Source of the DNA: Bog-473 sp963850095
Lineage (GTDB): Bacteria > Actinomycetota > Acidimicrobiia > Acidimicrobiales > RAAP-2
Direction of reading: 5' to 3'
DNA: 64,000 nucleotides
Assembly (NCBI GenBank): GCA_963850095.1
Contig: CAWKJX010000012.1
Span: 62,001-126,000 of the forward strand
The notes beneath the pieces were generated by a model. That model had not been told where the DNA came from. It saw nothing but the letters and a program-made list of their open reading frames with translations, and ran no database searches. How positions within the stretch are numbered: the stretch's first letter is position 1; each line of letters opens with the position of its first letter. The translations under genes were made by a program, and so were the position numbers. Shown one piece after another: positions 52,649 through 63,791 of the stretch.

Positions 52649-53809
52649 GTGCCGAGCGTCGCCGACCCGACCCGCCCACCGCCCGCATCGCAGCGCCTCG
52701 ACCGGGGGCTGGCCGGTCTCGGCGCCGCCGCGGTGGTCGTCGCGCTGGCGCTGGCACCCCGGGCGGCGCTGAGCGCGGCGTCCCAGGTCTGGCCGGCCTT
52801 CGTCCTGGTGGCCGGGTTGCTCCTGGTGGGCCTCGTCGCGCACCAGGACGGGTTGTTCGCCGCCGGCGGCCATGCCCTCGCCCGCCTGTTCCGGCGCGGC
52901 CCCGTGGTCTATGCGGCGTCGTGCGTGCTCCTCGTCGTCGTCACCAGCCTGCTCAACCTCGACACGTCCGTGACGTTCCTCACGCCCGTGCTGCTGTACG
53001 CGGCGCGCCGCCGCGGCCAGGACGTGGCGCCGCTGCTGTACGCCAGCGTGCTCCTGTCCAATGCGGGCTCGTTGTTGCTCCCCGGATCCAACCTGACCAA
53101 TCTGATAGTGCTCGGCCATCTCCATTTGTCGGGCCGTACCTACTTCGACGAGCTGGCACCCGCGGGAGTGGCCGCCGCCGTCGTCACCGCCGTCGTGGTC
53201 GGGGTGGCGCACCGGCGCCAGTTGCGCACGACGATCGTCGCGCCCGTGCCGGCGGCGCGTCCCGTTCTCGGGGTCGGGTTGGTCGCGGTGGCCGGTGTCA
53301 CCGTCCTGGTGCTGGCGCTCCGCTCCCCCGCCCTCCCCGTCGCCGCCGTCGGGCTGGCCGCCACCATGCTGCGGTGGCGCCGGCACGGCGACCCGTCACC
53401 GTCCGCCGCCGTCCGCCAACTCGGTGCCCCGGTCCTGGCCGGCCTCTTCGGGCTGGCCGTCGCCCTGGGCACGCTGGGACGGCAGTGGTCCGGGCCCGAA
53501 ATGCTGTTGACCCACCTGGACACCCTGGGCACGACCGCCGTGGCGGCGCTGTCCAGCGTGCTGGTGAACAACCTCCCGGCCGCCTCCTTGCTGGCGGCCC
53601 GCCGGCCCCCGCACCCGACCGCGCTGCTGGTCGGCCTCAACGTGGGGCCGAACCTGTTCGTGACCGGATCGCTGGCCTGGTTCTTGTGGCTGCGCGCCGC
53701 CCGTCAGGCCGGCGTGCAACCGGACCTGCGCCGCGCCTGCACGCTCGGGCTCCTGAGCGCCCCCCTGGCCATGCTCGCCGCCGTGGGCGTGCTGGCGGGC
53801 CGCCATTGA
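52649..53809 (+). CDS. SLC13/ArsB-like permease
   Basis: A protein of about 386 residues from GTG 52649, with about ten hydrophobic helices: LGAAAVVVALALAPRAAL, PAFVLVAGLLLVGLVAHQDG, VYAASCVLLVVVTSLLNLDTS and VTFLTPVLLYAARRRGQD. The T-S-L-L-N-L-D-T-S-V-x-F-L-T-P block and the second inverted copy (SSVLVNNLPAASLLAARRPP, NVGPNLFVTGSLAWFLW) are the N-x-D/N-N-L-P motifs of the ArsB/CitM ion-transporter superfamily. It may move arsenite, citrate or another anion; no arsenic genes are nearby. A longer open frame from 52397 precedes the GTG but its sequence is not coding-like and overlaps the DUF2461 gene. Confidence 0.82.
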   Translation: MPSVADPTRPPPASQRLDRGLAGLGAAAVVVALALAPRAALSAASQVWPAFVLVAGLLLVGLVAHQDGLFAAGGHALARLFRRGPVVYAASCVLLVVVTSLLNLDTSVTFLTPVLLYAARRRGQDVAPLLYASVLLSNAGSLLLPGSNLTNLIVLGHLHLSGRTYFDELAPAGVAAAVVTAVVVGVAHRRQLRTTIVAPVPAARPVLGVGLVAVAGVTVLVLALRSPALPVAAVGLAATMLRWRRHGDPSPSAAVRQLGAPVLAGLFGLAVALGTLGRQWSGPEMLLTHLDTLGTTAVAALSSVLVNNLPAASLLAARRPPHPTALLVGLNVGPNLFVTGSLAWFLWLRAARQAGVQPDLRRACTLGLLSAPLAMLAAVGVLAGRH

Positions 53810-53815
53810 CAATCG

Positions 53816-54415
53816 TCAGGCGATTTCCGCCACCACGATTTCGCTCTGCGCCACGCCTTCGATGGCGATGCCGCGCTCCATGGCGGCTGTCACCCGGGCC
53901 GGCAGGCTCGCCAGGGCGCCCTCGAGGGAGGTCCGGTTCTCCCACACGCTGGTCACCGCGCCTCGGCCCGTCGACCGGTCGACCAAGATGCGCAGCGAGC
54001 AGAACCCGGGCACGCTCGCGATCTGCGGGAGCAACTCCGCGTCGAAGAACATCAGGTGCTCGTCGATGGCCGCCGGATCGAGCCGGACGCGTACCAGGTT
54101 GAGCCAGCATCCCGGCACGGGCGGCTTGGTGATGGCCTCGCCGACCTGCTCGAACTGCTCCACGAAGTACTCGCCGCCGACGAGGTCGTGCACCCCGGTC
54201 GTCGTCTTGACGAACACGCTGTCGGAGGCATCGCGTCCGGCTTCGGACTCCCACACGGTGAGGACGACGAACGTGCGGGCGGCCCGGTCCGCGCTCGCCG
54301 ACACGCCGCGGTACCCGTACTGCTGGCGCAGGAGGGGCAGGATGTCCTGGCGCAGGTAGGCGATGCCCGCCTCGATGTCATGGGCCTGCCTGAACGTCAA
54401 GAGCCGGGTGAACAC
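53816..54415 (-). CDS. tandem ABM-like (antibiotic biosynthesis monooxygenase fold) protein
   Basis: About 199 residues from GTG 54415 (MFTRLLTFRQAHDIEAGIAYL). It consists of two similar halves with a ferredoxin-like dimeric alpha/beta-barrel look. First half: AYLRQDILPLLRQQYGYRG, then ARTFVVLTVWESEAGRDASD. Second half: CWLNLVRVRLDPAAIDEHLM, FFDAELLPQIASVPGFCSLR, then GAVTSVWENRTSLEGALASL. The repeat of x-x-S/V-W-E-x-x-x-x-A supports a duplication of an ABM/stress-response A/B-barrel. The function is unknown; such domains bind heme or small aromatic compounds. It converges with the permease, 6 bp between stops. Confidence 0.65.
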   Translation of the reverse strand: MFTRLLTFRQAHDIEAGIAYLRQDILPLLRQQYGYRGVSASADRAARTFVVLTVWESEAGRDASDSVFVKTTTGVHDLVGGEYFVEQFEQVGEAITKPPVPGCWLNLVRVRLDPAAIDEHLMFFDAELLPQIASVPGFCSLRILVDRSTGRGAVTSVWENRTSLEGALASLPARVTAAMERGIAIEGVAQSEIVVAEIA

Positions 54416-54507
54416 ATCCCCACCTCCGAGGGCGAGCGTAGACCTGCGGTGCCGGGGGCTGTCGATAGGGCACGCCCACCATTTCCGGGGGTTCGACCCG
54501 GGCCGGC

Positions 54508-55477
54508 TCAGGCGGCGTCGGGCCCGGTGACCTGGTCGGTGCCCAGCGCCCGGCGCAGCACCTCGGTCGCCTCGCGCCGGGCCCGCTTCGACACCGCCGC
54601 CGTGACCACCAGGGCCGAGCCGTGGAAAGTGCCGGGGTACTGGTGCAGCTCCACCGACACGCCCGCCTGGAGGAGGCGCATCCCGTAGAGCAACCCCTCG
54701 TCGCGCAACGGGTCGTTCTCCGCCGTCGACACGTAGGCCGGCGGCAGGCCGCGCAGGTCCGTGGCCCGCGCCGGCGCGGCGTACGCGGGCACGTCGTCCC
54801 GCCCCGACAACTCGCCCAGGTAGGCCCGCCAGCTCTGTTCGGCCAGGGGGCGGTTCCAGACCGGCGAGTCGACGAAGGCCTGCATGCTGGGGGTCTCCAA
54901 GCGGTCGTCCAGCTCGGGGATGTGCAACATCTGGAAGCACAGGGGCGGCCCGCCCAGGTCACGGGCCAGCAACGCGGTGGCGGCGGCCAGCCCTCCGCCG
55001 GCGCTCGACCCCAGCACGGCGATCCGTTCTGCGTCGACACCGAGCGCGCCCGCCTCGCCGTGCAGCCAGCGCAGTGCGGCATAGCAGTCGTGCACGGCGG
55101 CGGGGTACGGATCCTCGGGCGCCAGCCGGTACTCGACCGACACCACCACGGCGCGCACCTCGGCTGCCAGCATGGCGGCGCCGAGGTTCTCGGTGTCGAT
55201 GCTCCCCACAATGAAGCCGCCCCCGTGGATCTGCAGGATGCCGGGCACCAGTGCGCCGGCCGCCGCCTCCTCGGGCCAGTAGACGCGCACGGCGACTTCG
55301 GGGTCGCCCTCCCAGCCCGGGTACGGCGTGGTCCTCCATCCGCACACCGAGCGACTCGGGCACCTCGAGGTTGAGGCCCTCGAGGAGCGACTCGAAGCCC
55401 TGCCGGGCGGCCTCGGGGTCCGTCAGCTCGAACACCGGCATGGCATCGGCGTACGCCGCCAACTCGGGATCGATCAT
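54508..55477 (-). CDS. HSL-type alpha/beta hydrolase (carboxylesterase), one frameshift
   Basis: About 322 residues repaired. The ATG at 55477 (MIDPELAAYADAMPVFELTD) has GGGAGGCGAC upstream. Near 55325 the frame shifts by one base (VRMEDHAVPG to GWEGDPEVAVRVYWP). Downstream come the oxyanion motif QIHGGGFIVGS, the nucleophile elbow VLGSSAGGGLAAATALL (Ser in G-S-S-A-G), and the acid residue in STAENDPLRDEGLLY. The catalytic His follows in YPGTFHGSAL. This is the hormone-sensitive-lipase family of cytoplasmic esterases that cleave short acyl esters. All catalytic residues are intact, so I take the break as an error rather than decay. It is followed at 28 bp by the SDR gene upstream on the same strand. 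Confidence 0.86.
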
Positions 55478-55505
55478 GTCGTCGCCTCCCCCCGGCCCGT
55501 GCCGT

Positions 55506-56283
55506 CTACTTCGGCTGCATCCGGATGCCTGCGTCGATGCGGATCGACTCGGCGTTGATGTAGGAATTCGACAGGAGCTCCACGGCCAGCGTGGCGAACT
55601 CGGTGCTGTACCCCAGGCGGTGCGGGAACAACACGTCCTGGGCCAGCTTGCCCTTGAAGGCATCGGACCCCTCGCCGGCGCCGTAAATCGGCGTGTCGAT
55701 CAGCCCGGGCAGAATGGTGTTGACCCGGATGCCGACAACGGCCAGGTCGCGGGCCACCGGCAGCGTCAGGCCGACCACCCCACCCTTGGAGGAGGAGTAG
55801 GCCGCCTGGCCGATCTGACCGTCCTCGGCCGCCACCGACGACGTGTTGACGATGGCCCCGCGGGCGCCGTCGGCGTCCGGCTCGTTGAGGCTCATTTTGG
55901 TGGCGGCCAGCCGGATGCAGTTGAACGTGCCGATGAGGTTGATCTCAATGACGCGGCGGTAGGTGTCGAGGTCGTGGGCCGACGGCGTAGTCGCCGTCCC
56001 GGCCGATGGTCCGGGTGGCCCAGCCGATGCCGGCGCAGTTGACCAACGACTTGAGCGGCGCCATTTCGGTGGCCGCGTCCACCGCGGCCATGACCGGCTC
56101 GGGCTTGGTGACGTCGGTCTCGACGAACAGGCCGCCGAGTTCCTTGGCCAGGACCTCACCCTTGTCCGCCTGGAGGTCGGCCACCACGACGCGGACGCCG
56201 CGGTCGGCCAGCAGCCGCGCCGTGGCCTCCCCGAGCCCCGATGCCCCTCCGGTGACGACGGCCGACGTGCCCTTCAGTTCCAT
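55506..56283 (-). CDS. SDR family oxidoreductase (3-hydroxyacyl-CoA dehydrogenase type 2-like), one frameshift
   Basis: About 258 residues from ATG 56283 (MELKGTSAVVTGGASGLGEA). The NAD motif is VVTGGASGLGEATARLLAD, with VVVADLQADKGE fixing NAD(H) preference by Asp. The N-N-A-G-like block is LVNCAGIGWATR. Near 55975 one extra base changes the frame; reading resumes as HDLDTYRRVIEINLIGTFNC. The active site has Ser in IVNTSSVAAEDG and Y-x-x-x-K in AAYSSSKGGVVGL. The end GLIDTPIYGAG and FATLAVELLSNSYINAESI match HSD17B10-type (short-chain 3-hydroxyacyl-CoA) dehydrogenases used in beta-oxidation or steroid degradation. It shares its strand with the esterase. Confidence 0.87.
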
Positions 56284-56366
56284 GATCCCTGCGACTCCTT
56301 GCTGGGGGGCGCCTCCCGTTCGGCACCCGGCGTGCGGGCAGAGGATAGGGGCTGGCCCCGCCCGGG

Positions 56367-58090
<1,724 letters not shown>

Positions 58091-58121
58091 CCCTCATTCT
58101 CGCATGCCCGCGACCGCGGTC

Positions 58122-59226
58122 TCAGTCCGCGGGCGCTCCCATGGCGCCGTCGAGTGAGCCCGTAGCGCCGGTAGGGACCGAAGAAGCCGTGCTCCAACAA
58201 GCCGTACCCGATCTTCCCGTCGTAGGAGAACTCGGCGACGTGGTCGACGATGCCGTATTGCGCCAGGCCGGCGATCTCCGCCACGGGCAGCACGAGGCCC
58301 TGGGTCACCGTCTCGGGGCCGTGGTACATGCCGTGGCGCCAGTCGGCGTCAATGCCGTAGCCCGTGCCGATGGAGACGAAGTTGGGCAGCACGGAGCGGC
58401 AGGCGACCTCCAGTCCGGCTTCGGGGAAGCGGACCACCGAGTGGTCGATGATCCGGGTGCCCGGTATCAGGTGGTGCTCGTGCTCGGACCGGCCCAGGTC
58501 CTCTATGCCGCGCGACGGGTCGGACCACACGCGTTCGGATTGGACGAGCGGGCGCTCGCCGTCGTCGCGCTCGTGGCAGATGTACATGATGGCGTGGTCC
58601 TCGAATTGCATGGGGAAGTAGTTCCACATGCCGCCCAGGACGAGCTGGCCCTGGCGGATGCCGTCGCTCTCGGGCTCACCCACCGGGCGCACACCCCAGG
58701 AGCGGTCGCGGGTGCCCCAGCACCGGTCGGGCGTGACGGAAAGGTCGGCGCCGCCCACCGACAACGTCCCCGTCCAGCAGCCTGTCTGGGCCAGCCGCTG
58801 GGTGTCGAAGACCACCTTGCCCTTCGAGCGCAGGTACTGGCGCGGCTCCTCGACGGCCGGGATGTGGCCCTCCCAGGTCACGTCCATGGCCACATGGTCC
58901 TCGGTCGGCTCGACCACGACCCGGAGCTTGCGCAACGGCTCGAGCACCTCTATGCGGAAGGGCCCGACCGCAATGTCCGCCCTGTCCACCAGCGGCGCCG
59001 ACGAGCGGACGACGTGCTGGGAATCGCCCCGCCGCACGTCGACGAAGGCGTCGACGACGCCGAGGTTGGGGTACTGGCCGAGCCCGAAGATGGCGAACCA
59101 GTCGTCGTCGCACGGATGCATGTTGAAGTAGTAGCGGTCGTAGAAATTGCGGTCGCTGGTGGCCGGGTGCGCAATGAACTCGGCGGCCTGGTGGACCGGG
59201 TAGTCGTCGCACGACGAGAGCGACAT
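58122..59226 (-). CDS. uncharacterised protein with CrtC-like lipocalin fold (one frameshift)
   Basis: About 367 residues from ATG 59226 (MSLSSCDDYPVHQAAEFIAH). The repeated beta-rich motifs are RNFYDRYYFNMHPCDDDWFA, FGLGQYPNLGVVDAFVDVRR and TGCWTGTLSVGGADLSVTPD. A strongly conserved R-C-W-G-T-R-D-R-S-W-G-V-R segment comes next, then GGMWNYFPMQFEDHAIMYICHE. These match the actinobacterial relatives of CrtC (hydroxyneurosporene synthase)-type double lipocalins. They have no proven activity; many lie in sterol or fatty-acid gene clusters. Near 58150 one extra base breaks the end; the corrected tail is DGAMGAPAD with TGA at 58122-58124. It overlaps nothing and faces away from argS's start by 31 bp on the same strand. 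Confidence 0.7.
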
Positions 59227-59228
59227 GG

Positions 59229-59450
59229 CTAGCAGCAGGCGCAGCCGCTGCCGCACCCTCCGGCCACCGGCGCACCACACGAGCCGGGTGGCGGGGCGGC
59301 CGCCAGCCCGACCGTGGCGAAGACCGGCAGCAGGCGCCGGGCGCCGACATGGCCGTCGGGGCAGGTGGCGGGAGCGTCCGCCCGGGCCATGGTCCGGCGC
59401 TCGTCGAAGAGGGCGTCGCAGGTCGAGCAGCGGAACTCGTAGACGGGCAC
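59229..59450 (-). CDS. FmdB-family zinc ribbon protein
   Basis: A 73-residue protein from GTG 59450. The N-terminal zinc ribbon reads MPVYEFRCSTCDALFDERRT (Cys-x-x-Cys) and then TCPDGHVGARRLLPVF, with a Cys...His in place of the usual second Cys-x-x-Cys. The family includes FmdB and regulators named after formamidase operons, but most members have no known function. The C-terminus is unusual: GSCGAPVAGGCGSGCACC, with five cysteines in 18 residues that could bind another metal. It is three bases upstream of the lipocalin-like gene, so co-transcribed with it. A longer frame from 59528 is not supported. Confidence 0.82.
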   Translation of the reverse strand: MPVYEFRCSTCDALFDERRTMARADAPATCPDGHVGARRLLPVFATVGLAAAPPPGSCGAPVAGGCGSGCACC

Positions 59451-59473
59451 GGGGGGGCAGCCTAGGGTGAACG

Positions 59474-60926
59474 TCAGGGCTGCGCGAAGGCGTAGATGCC
59501 GACGCCGTTGTAGACGCCGGAGTCCCACGGCAGGTACGGCCCGTCGATGGCCACCGAGAGCGCGCCGTCGGCTCCCGGACCGGCGTCGCCCGCCACCGTC
59601 ATGATGGCGCCGTCGGGCCAGACCTGGGTGACCAGCCCGACGTGTACCGAGGTGGCCGTGCTCCAGGGCCCGGTGCCGTAGAGGACGGCGTCACCCACGG
59701 CGGGGGTGGCGTTCGGGGGCAGAATGGTCCCGAAACTGCGCGCCCAGTCCCAGATGTCGCCGGTGAAGGCGTAACCCGGAATCGGGATGCCCGCCCGCTC
59801 CCAGACCCAGGTGGCGAACAGCGCACACCACTCCTCGCACGGCCCGTACGGGTTGCACCACGCACCCTCCGAGGCGTCGGGGTCGGGCCCTATCTGGGAC
59901 GCCGCGATCTGCGCGATGGCGTCCGACCGTGCGAACTCCGGTTCCGGCGTGGCGGTGGAGAAGCTGTACTGCCATGCCTGCGGGTCGAGCAGCCAGTACC
60001 CCGTCCCCTGGTTGTTTCCCACGATGGCCGAAATCTGGGTCGCGGTCGGGTCGAGCGAGAGGCCCCCGAAGGCCTTGGCGTCGCCGTAGGGCAGCACCAC
60101 CCCGTTGGCGGTGGCGATGAGATAGCCCCCGCCGTTGGGCGACGCCACCATGCCCACCACCCAGTCGGGCAGGTTCTGGCTGCCCGCCGAGCCGTAGAAG
60201 CCGGCGTCGCCGTAGTTGAAGATGCCGCCGTCCGCCGCCACGAGCCAGTAGCCCTTGCCGTCGGGCGTGGACGCCATGCCGACGATGGGCTCGTTCAGCA
60301 CCAGGCTGCCCGTACTCCCGTAGAACCCGGCGTCGCCGTAGGAGAAAATGCCGCCGTCCGCCGCCACCAGCCAGTAGCCCTTGCCGTCGGGCGTGGAGGC
60401 CATGCCCACAATGGGCTGGTTCAAGTTGCGACGAGCCCATCGATCCGTAGAACGGCGCGTCGCCGTAGGCGAAGACGCCGCCGTCGATGGCACCGAGCCA
60501 GTAGCCCTTGGCGTCGGGCGTCACCGCCATGGCCACGATGGGGCCGTTCAGCGGCAGGCTGCCGGCCGAGCCTTCGAAGGTGGCGTTGCCGAATGCGAAG
60601 ACACCGCCGTCCGCGCTGGCCAACACGTAGCCGCCGCCGTTGCTCGTGGCCGCGCCGGTGAAGATGGGGGAGTTGAGGGGCTGGGGCAGGTTCGGTGCCG
60701 ACTCCAGCACGCTGCCGAAGCCGATCATGCCGGCATCGACGTAGACGTGCGCCTGCTCCGGCGCGGCGGCCGCCGCCGGCGCCGCGGCGGACGTGCCGGC
60801 CGCGAGCACCAGCCCGGACGCCAGCAGTGCGCCCAGCGCCAGGGTGGCGAGCGGCGCCCGCACTCTCGAGCGAGCCCCTCGGCTTCGGCCGGCACCCGTC
60901 GCGCCACGGTGTCCGACCACGACCAC
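59474..60926 (-). CDS. secreted GYW-repeat protein with C-terminal CHAP/NlpC-like amidase domain (one frameshift)
   Basis: About 483 residues repaired, from GTG 60926. A Sec signal peptide (RAPLATLALGALLASGLVLA, then A-A-A cleavage region) is followed by about five copies of a 42-residue unit: PIVGMASTPDGKGYWLVAAD, then GGIFSYGDAGFYGSTGS. Copies contain G-Y-W or G-Y-V and F-x-Y/F-G-D/N. Near 60430 one extra base interrupts copy 3. After the repeats (about residue 300) comes a papain-like CHAP/NlpC domain: CNPYGPCEEWCALFATWVWE (catalytic Cys), VGDAVLYGTG and VHVGLVTQVWPDG (catalytic His). Such proteins cut peptidoglycan or act as wall-anchored amidases. The repeats probably form a beta-propeller that binds the envelope. 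Confidence 0.82.
60165..60416 (-). repeat. tandem 126-bp repeat coding for the GYW unit
   Basis: At DNA level two adjacent copies, about 60291-60416 and 60165-60290, are nearly identical (the segment coding D-G-K-G-Y-W-L-V-A-A-D-G-G-I-F recurs exactly 126 bp apart). More diverged copies lie on both sides (to about 60700 and to about 60050). Such recent duplication can vary in number between strains and may hinder assembly. Confidence 0.8.
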
Positions 60927-61081
60927 GATTGTGCACGCTGGGTTTCGTGCCCGGGCGGGTATGCGATTACGAAGTCGTTACGAATCGACCCTCCAACGTG
61001 GGTGTCGACCGGAAACATCCCTCGGCGGCCTCCGCGGGCGCCCTGTGGGCGCCTGGGCCACCACCACGGCAGAATGGGCCC

Positions 61082-63785
61082 ATGACCCCGGATTCCCCGC
61101 ACCCCGACACCTTCGGCGCCCGGACCGACCTGGTCGTCGGCGACCGCACCTACGAAATCTTCTCCCTCACGGCGCCCGCGCTGGCCGAGCGGCACGACGT
61201 CGAGCGGCTGCCGTACTCCGTCAAAGTGCTGCTCGAGAACCTGTTGCGCCACGAGGACGGGCCGCACGTGACGGCCGACGACATCGTGGCCGTGGCCGCC
61301 TGGGGGACCAACCCCGAGGGACATGGGCAGGGGGCGGGCGACGCCGCCCACGAAATCGCGTTCACCCCCGAGCGCGTCCTCATGCAGGACTTCACGGGTG
61401 TGCCCGGAGTGGTCGACCTGGCCGCCATGCGCGACGCGCTGGCCCGCCTCGGCGGCGACGCGGCCAAGGTCAACCCGCTCGTCCCGGTCGAGCTCGTCAT
61501 CGACCACTCGGTCATCATCGAGCGCTCCGGTGACGCCGGCGTCCTACGACGAGAACGTCTCGGTCGAGTACTCGCGCAACCTGGAGCGCTACCAGCTGCT
61601 GCGCTGGGCCCAGGGCGCCTTCCGCGACTTCGGGCTCGTGCCGCCGGGCACGGGCATCTGCCATCAGGTCAACCTCGAGTACCTGTCCCGGCTGGTCTTC
61701 GCCACCGACGACGGCCGGGCCTTCTGCGACACACTCGTCGGCACCGACTCGCACACCGTGATGGTGAACGGGCTGGGCGTCCTCGGCTGGGGTGTCGGCG
61801 GGATCGAGGCCGAGGCGGCCATGCTCGGCCAGCCGCTGTCCATGCTGCTGCCGCCGGTCGTCGGGCTGCGCATTTCCGGAGAGACCAAGCCGGGGATCAC
61901 CGCCACCGACGTGGTGCTGACGGTGACCGAGCTCCTGCGCGACCACGGCGTGGTCGGAGCCTTCGTCGAGTGCTACGGCCCCGGCGTCGCCGCGCTGCCG
62001 CTCGAGACGCGGGCCACCATCGGCAACATGAGCCCCGAGTACGGCGCCACCTGCACCATGTTCCCGATCGACCAGGTGACGCTCGACTACCTGCGCTTCA
62101 CCGGGCGCGACGAAGAGCACCTGGCCCTGGTCGAGGCCTACGCCAAGGCCCAGGGCCTGTGGCACGACCCCGGTGCACCCGAGCCGGTGTACTCCGAGCA
62201 CCTCAGCCTCGACCTGGGCGACGTGGAACCGTCCCTGGCCGGCCCGTCCCGCCCCCAGGACCGGGTCCCCCTGGCCGGCGCCCGCGACTCGTTCCGGCTG
62301 GCCATCGACCGGACGCCGGCCTCCGCCCCGAGCGAACCGGCGGCGGCACCCCACCACCAGATGCAGGACGGCGACGTGGTCATCGCCGCCATCACCAGCT
62401 GCACCAACACCTCCAATCCGCAGGTCATGGTCGGCGCCGGGCTGCTGGCCCGCAACGCGGTCGAGCGCGGTCTGCGGTCCAAGTCGTGGGTCAAGACGTC
62501 GCTCGCCCCCGGCTCGCGTGTCGTCATCGACTACCTCGAGCGCGCCGGCCTCATGGGGCCGCTCGAGCAGCTCGGCTTCTACCTCGTCGGCTACGGATGC
62601 ACCACCTGCATCGGCAATTCGGGGCCGTTGCTCACCGGGGTGAGCGATGCGGTCAAGGAAGGCGACCTGGCCGTGGCCGCCGTCCTGTCGGGCAACCGCA
62701 ACTTCGAAGGGCGCATCCACCCCGACGTGCGCCTGAATTACCTGGCCTCGCCGCCGCTGGTGGTCGCCTACGCGCTGGCGGGCACCATGGACACCGACCT
62801 GACCACCGAGCCCATCGGGCACGACGCCGAAGGCAACGCCGTCCTGCTCTCCGACATCTGGCCCTCCATGGAGGAGGTGAGTGCGACCATCCGCGCCTCA
62901 CTGACCTCCGAGATGTTCCGCACCCGCTACGCCGCCGTGTTCGACGGCGACGAGTACTGGCAGCAGGTCACGGTGGCGCCGGGCGAGACCTACGCCTGGC
63001 AGGACGACTCGACCTACGTCAAGAACCCGCCGTTCTTCGAGACGATGACCATGACGCCCGAGCCGGTGACCGACGTCGTCGGCGCCCGGGTGCTGGTCCG
63101 GGTGGGTGACAGCGTCACCACCGACCACATCTCCCCGGCTGGCTCCATCGGCCCCACCACGCCGGCCGGGCGTTACTTGACCGAGCACGGCGTCGCCCGG
63201 GCGGACTTCAACTCCTACGGCGCCCGGCGCGGCAACCACGAGGTGATGATGCGCGGCACGTTCGCCAACGTGCGGCTGCGCAACCTGCTGGCCCCGGGCA
63301 CCGAGGGCGGCGTCACGCTGCACCTGCCCGAAGGGTCGCAGACTTCGGTGTACGAGGCCGCCATGCAGTATTTGGACGAGGGGGTCCCGCTCATCGTGCT
63401 GGCCGGACGCGAGTACGGCACCGGCTCCAGCCGCGACTGGGCGGCCAAGGGCACGGCGCTGCTCGGGGTCCGGGCCGCCATTGCGCAGAGCTTCGAGCGC
63501 ATCCACCGCTCCAACCTCATCGGCATGGGCGTGGCCCCACTGCAGTTCTACAAGGGCGACTCGGCCGACGCCCTCGGCCTGAGCGGACACGAGCGCTTCA
63601 CCATCACCGGTTTGGACGTCCTCAACCGGGGCGAGCTGCCCAAGGAGCTCACGGTCACCGCGACGGCCGACGACGATTCGGTCACCGAGTTCCGGGTGAT
63701 CCTGCGCATCGACACGCCCATGGAGGCCGAGTACTACCGCCACGGCGGCATCCTCCAGTACGTGCTGCGCCAAATGGCCCGCTGA
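61082..63785 (+). CDS. acnA: aconitate hydratase A (one frameshift)
   Basis: About 900 residues repaired, the normal AcnA length. The ATG at 61082 (MTPDSPHPDTFGARTDLVVG) opens the frame. The N-terminal block has LPYSVKVLLENLLRHEDG, VLMQDFTGVPGVVDLAAM and LVIDHSVIIERSG. One extra base near 61540 then breaks the frame, and SYDENVSVEYSRNLERYQLL continues. All [4Fe-4S] ligands are present: Cys of AAITSCTNTSNPQVM and the two of GYGCTTCIGNSGPL. The swivel domain carries REYGTGSSRDWAAKG and QSFERIHRSNLIGMG. It interconverts citrate and isocitrate in the TCA cycle, and in many bacteria the apoprotein binds iron-responsive RNA elements. A sigma-70-like leader is not visible. Confidence 0.95.
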
Positions 63786-63791
63786 GGGCGC

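Noticed and set aside
51817..54102. 761-codon open frame on the plus strand across DUF2461 and the permease
   Set aside because: Arg/Pro/Gly-rich without family motifs; both overlapped genes are well supported.
60165..60416. CRISPR or regulatory repeat array
   Set aside because: Copies are contiguous, 126 bp, in frame, and encode the GYW protein unit.
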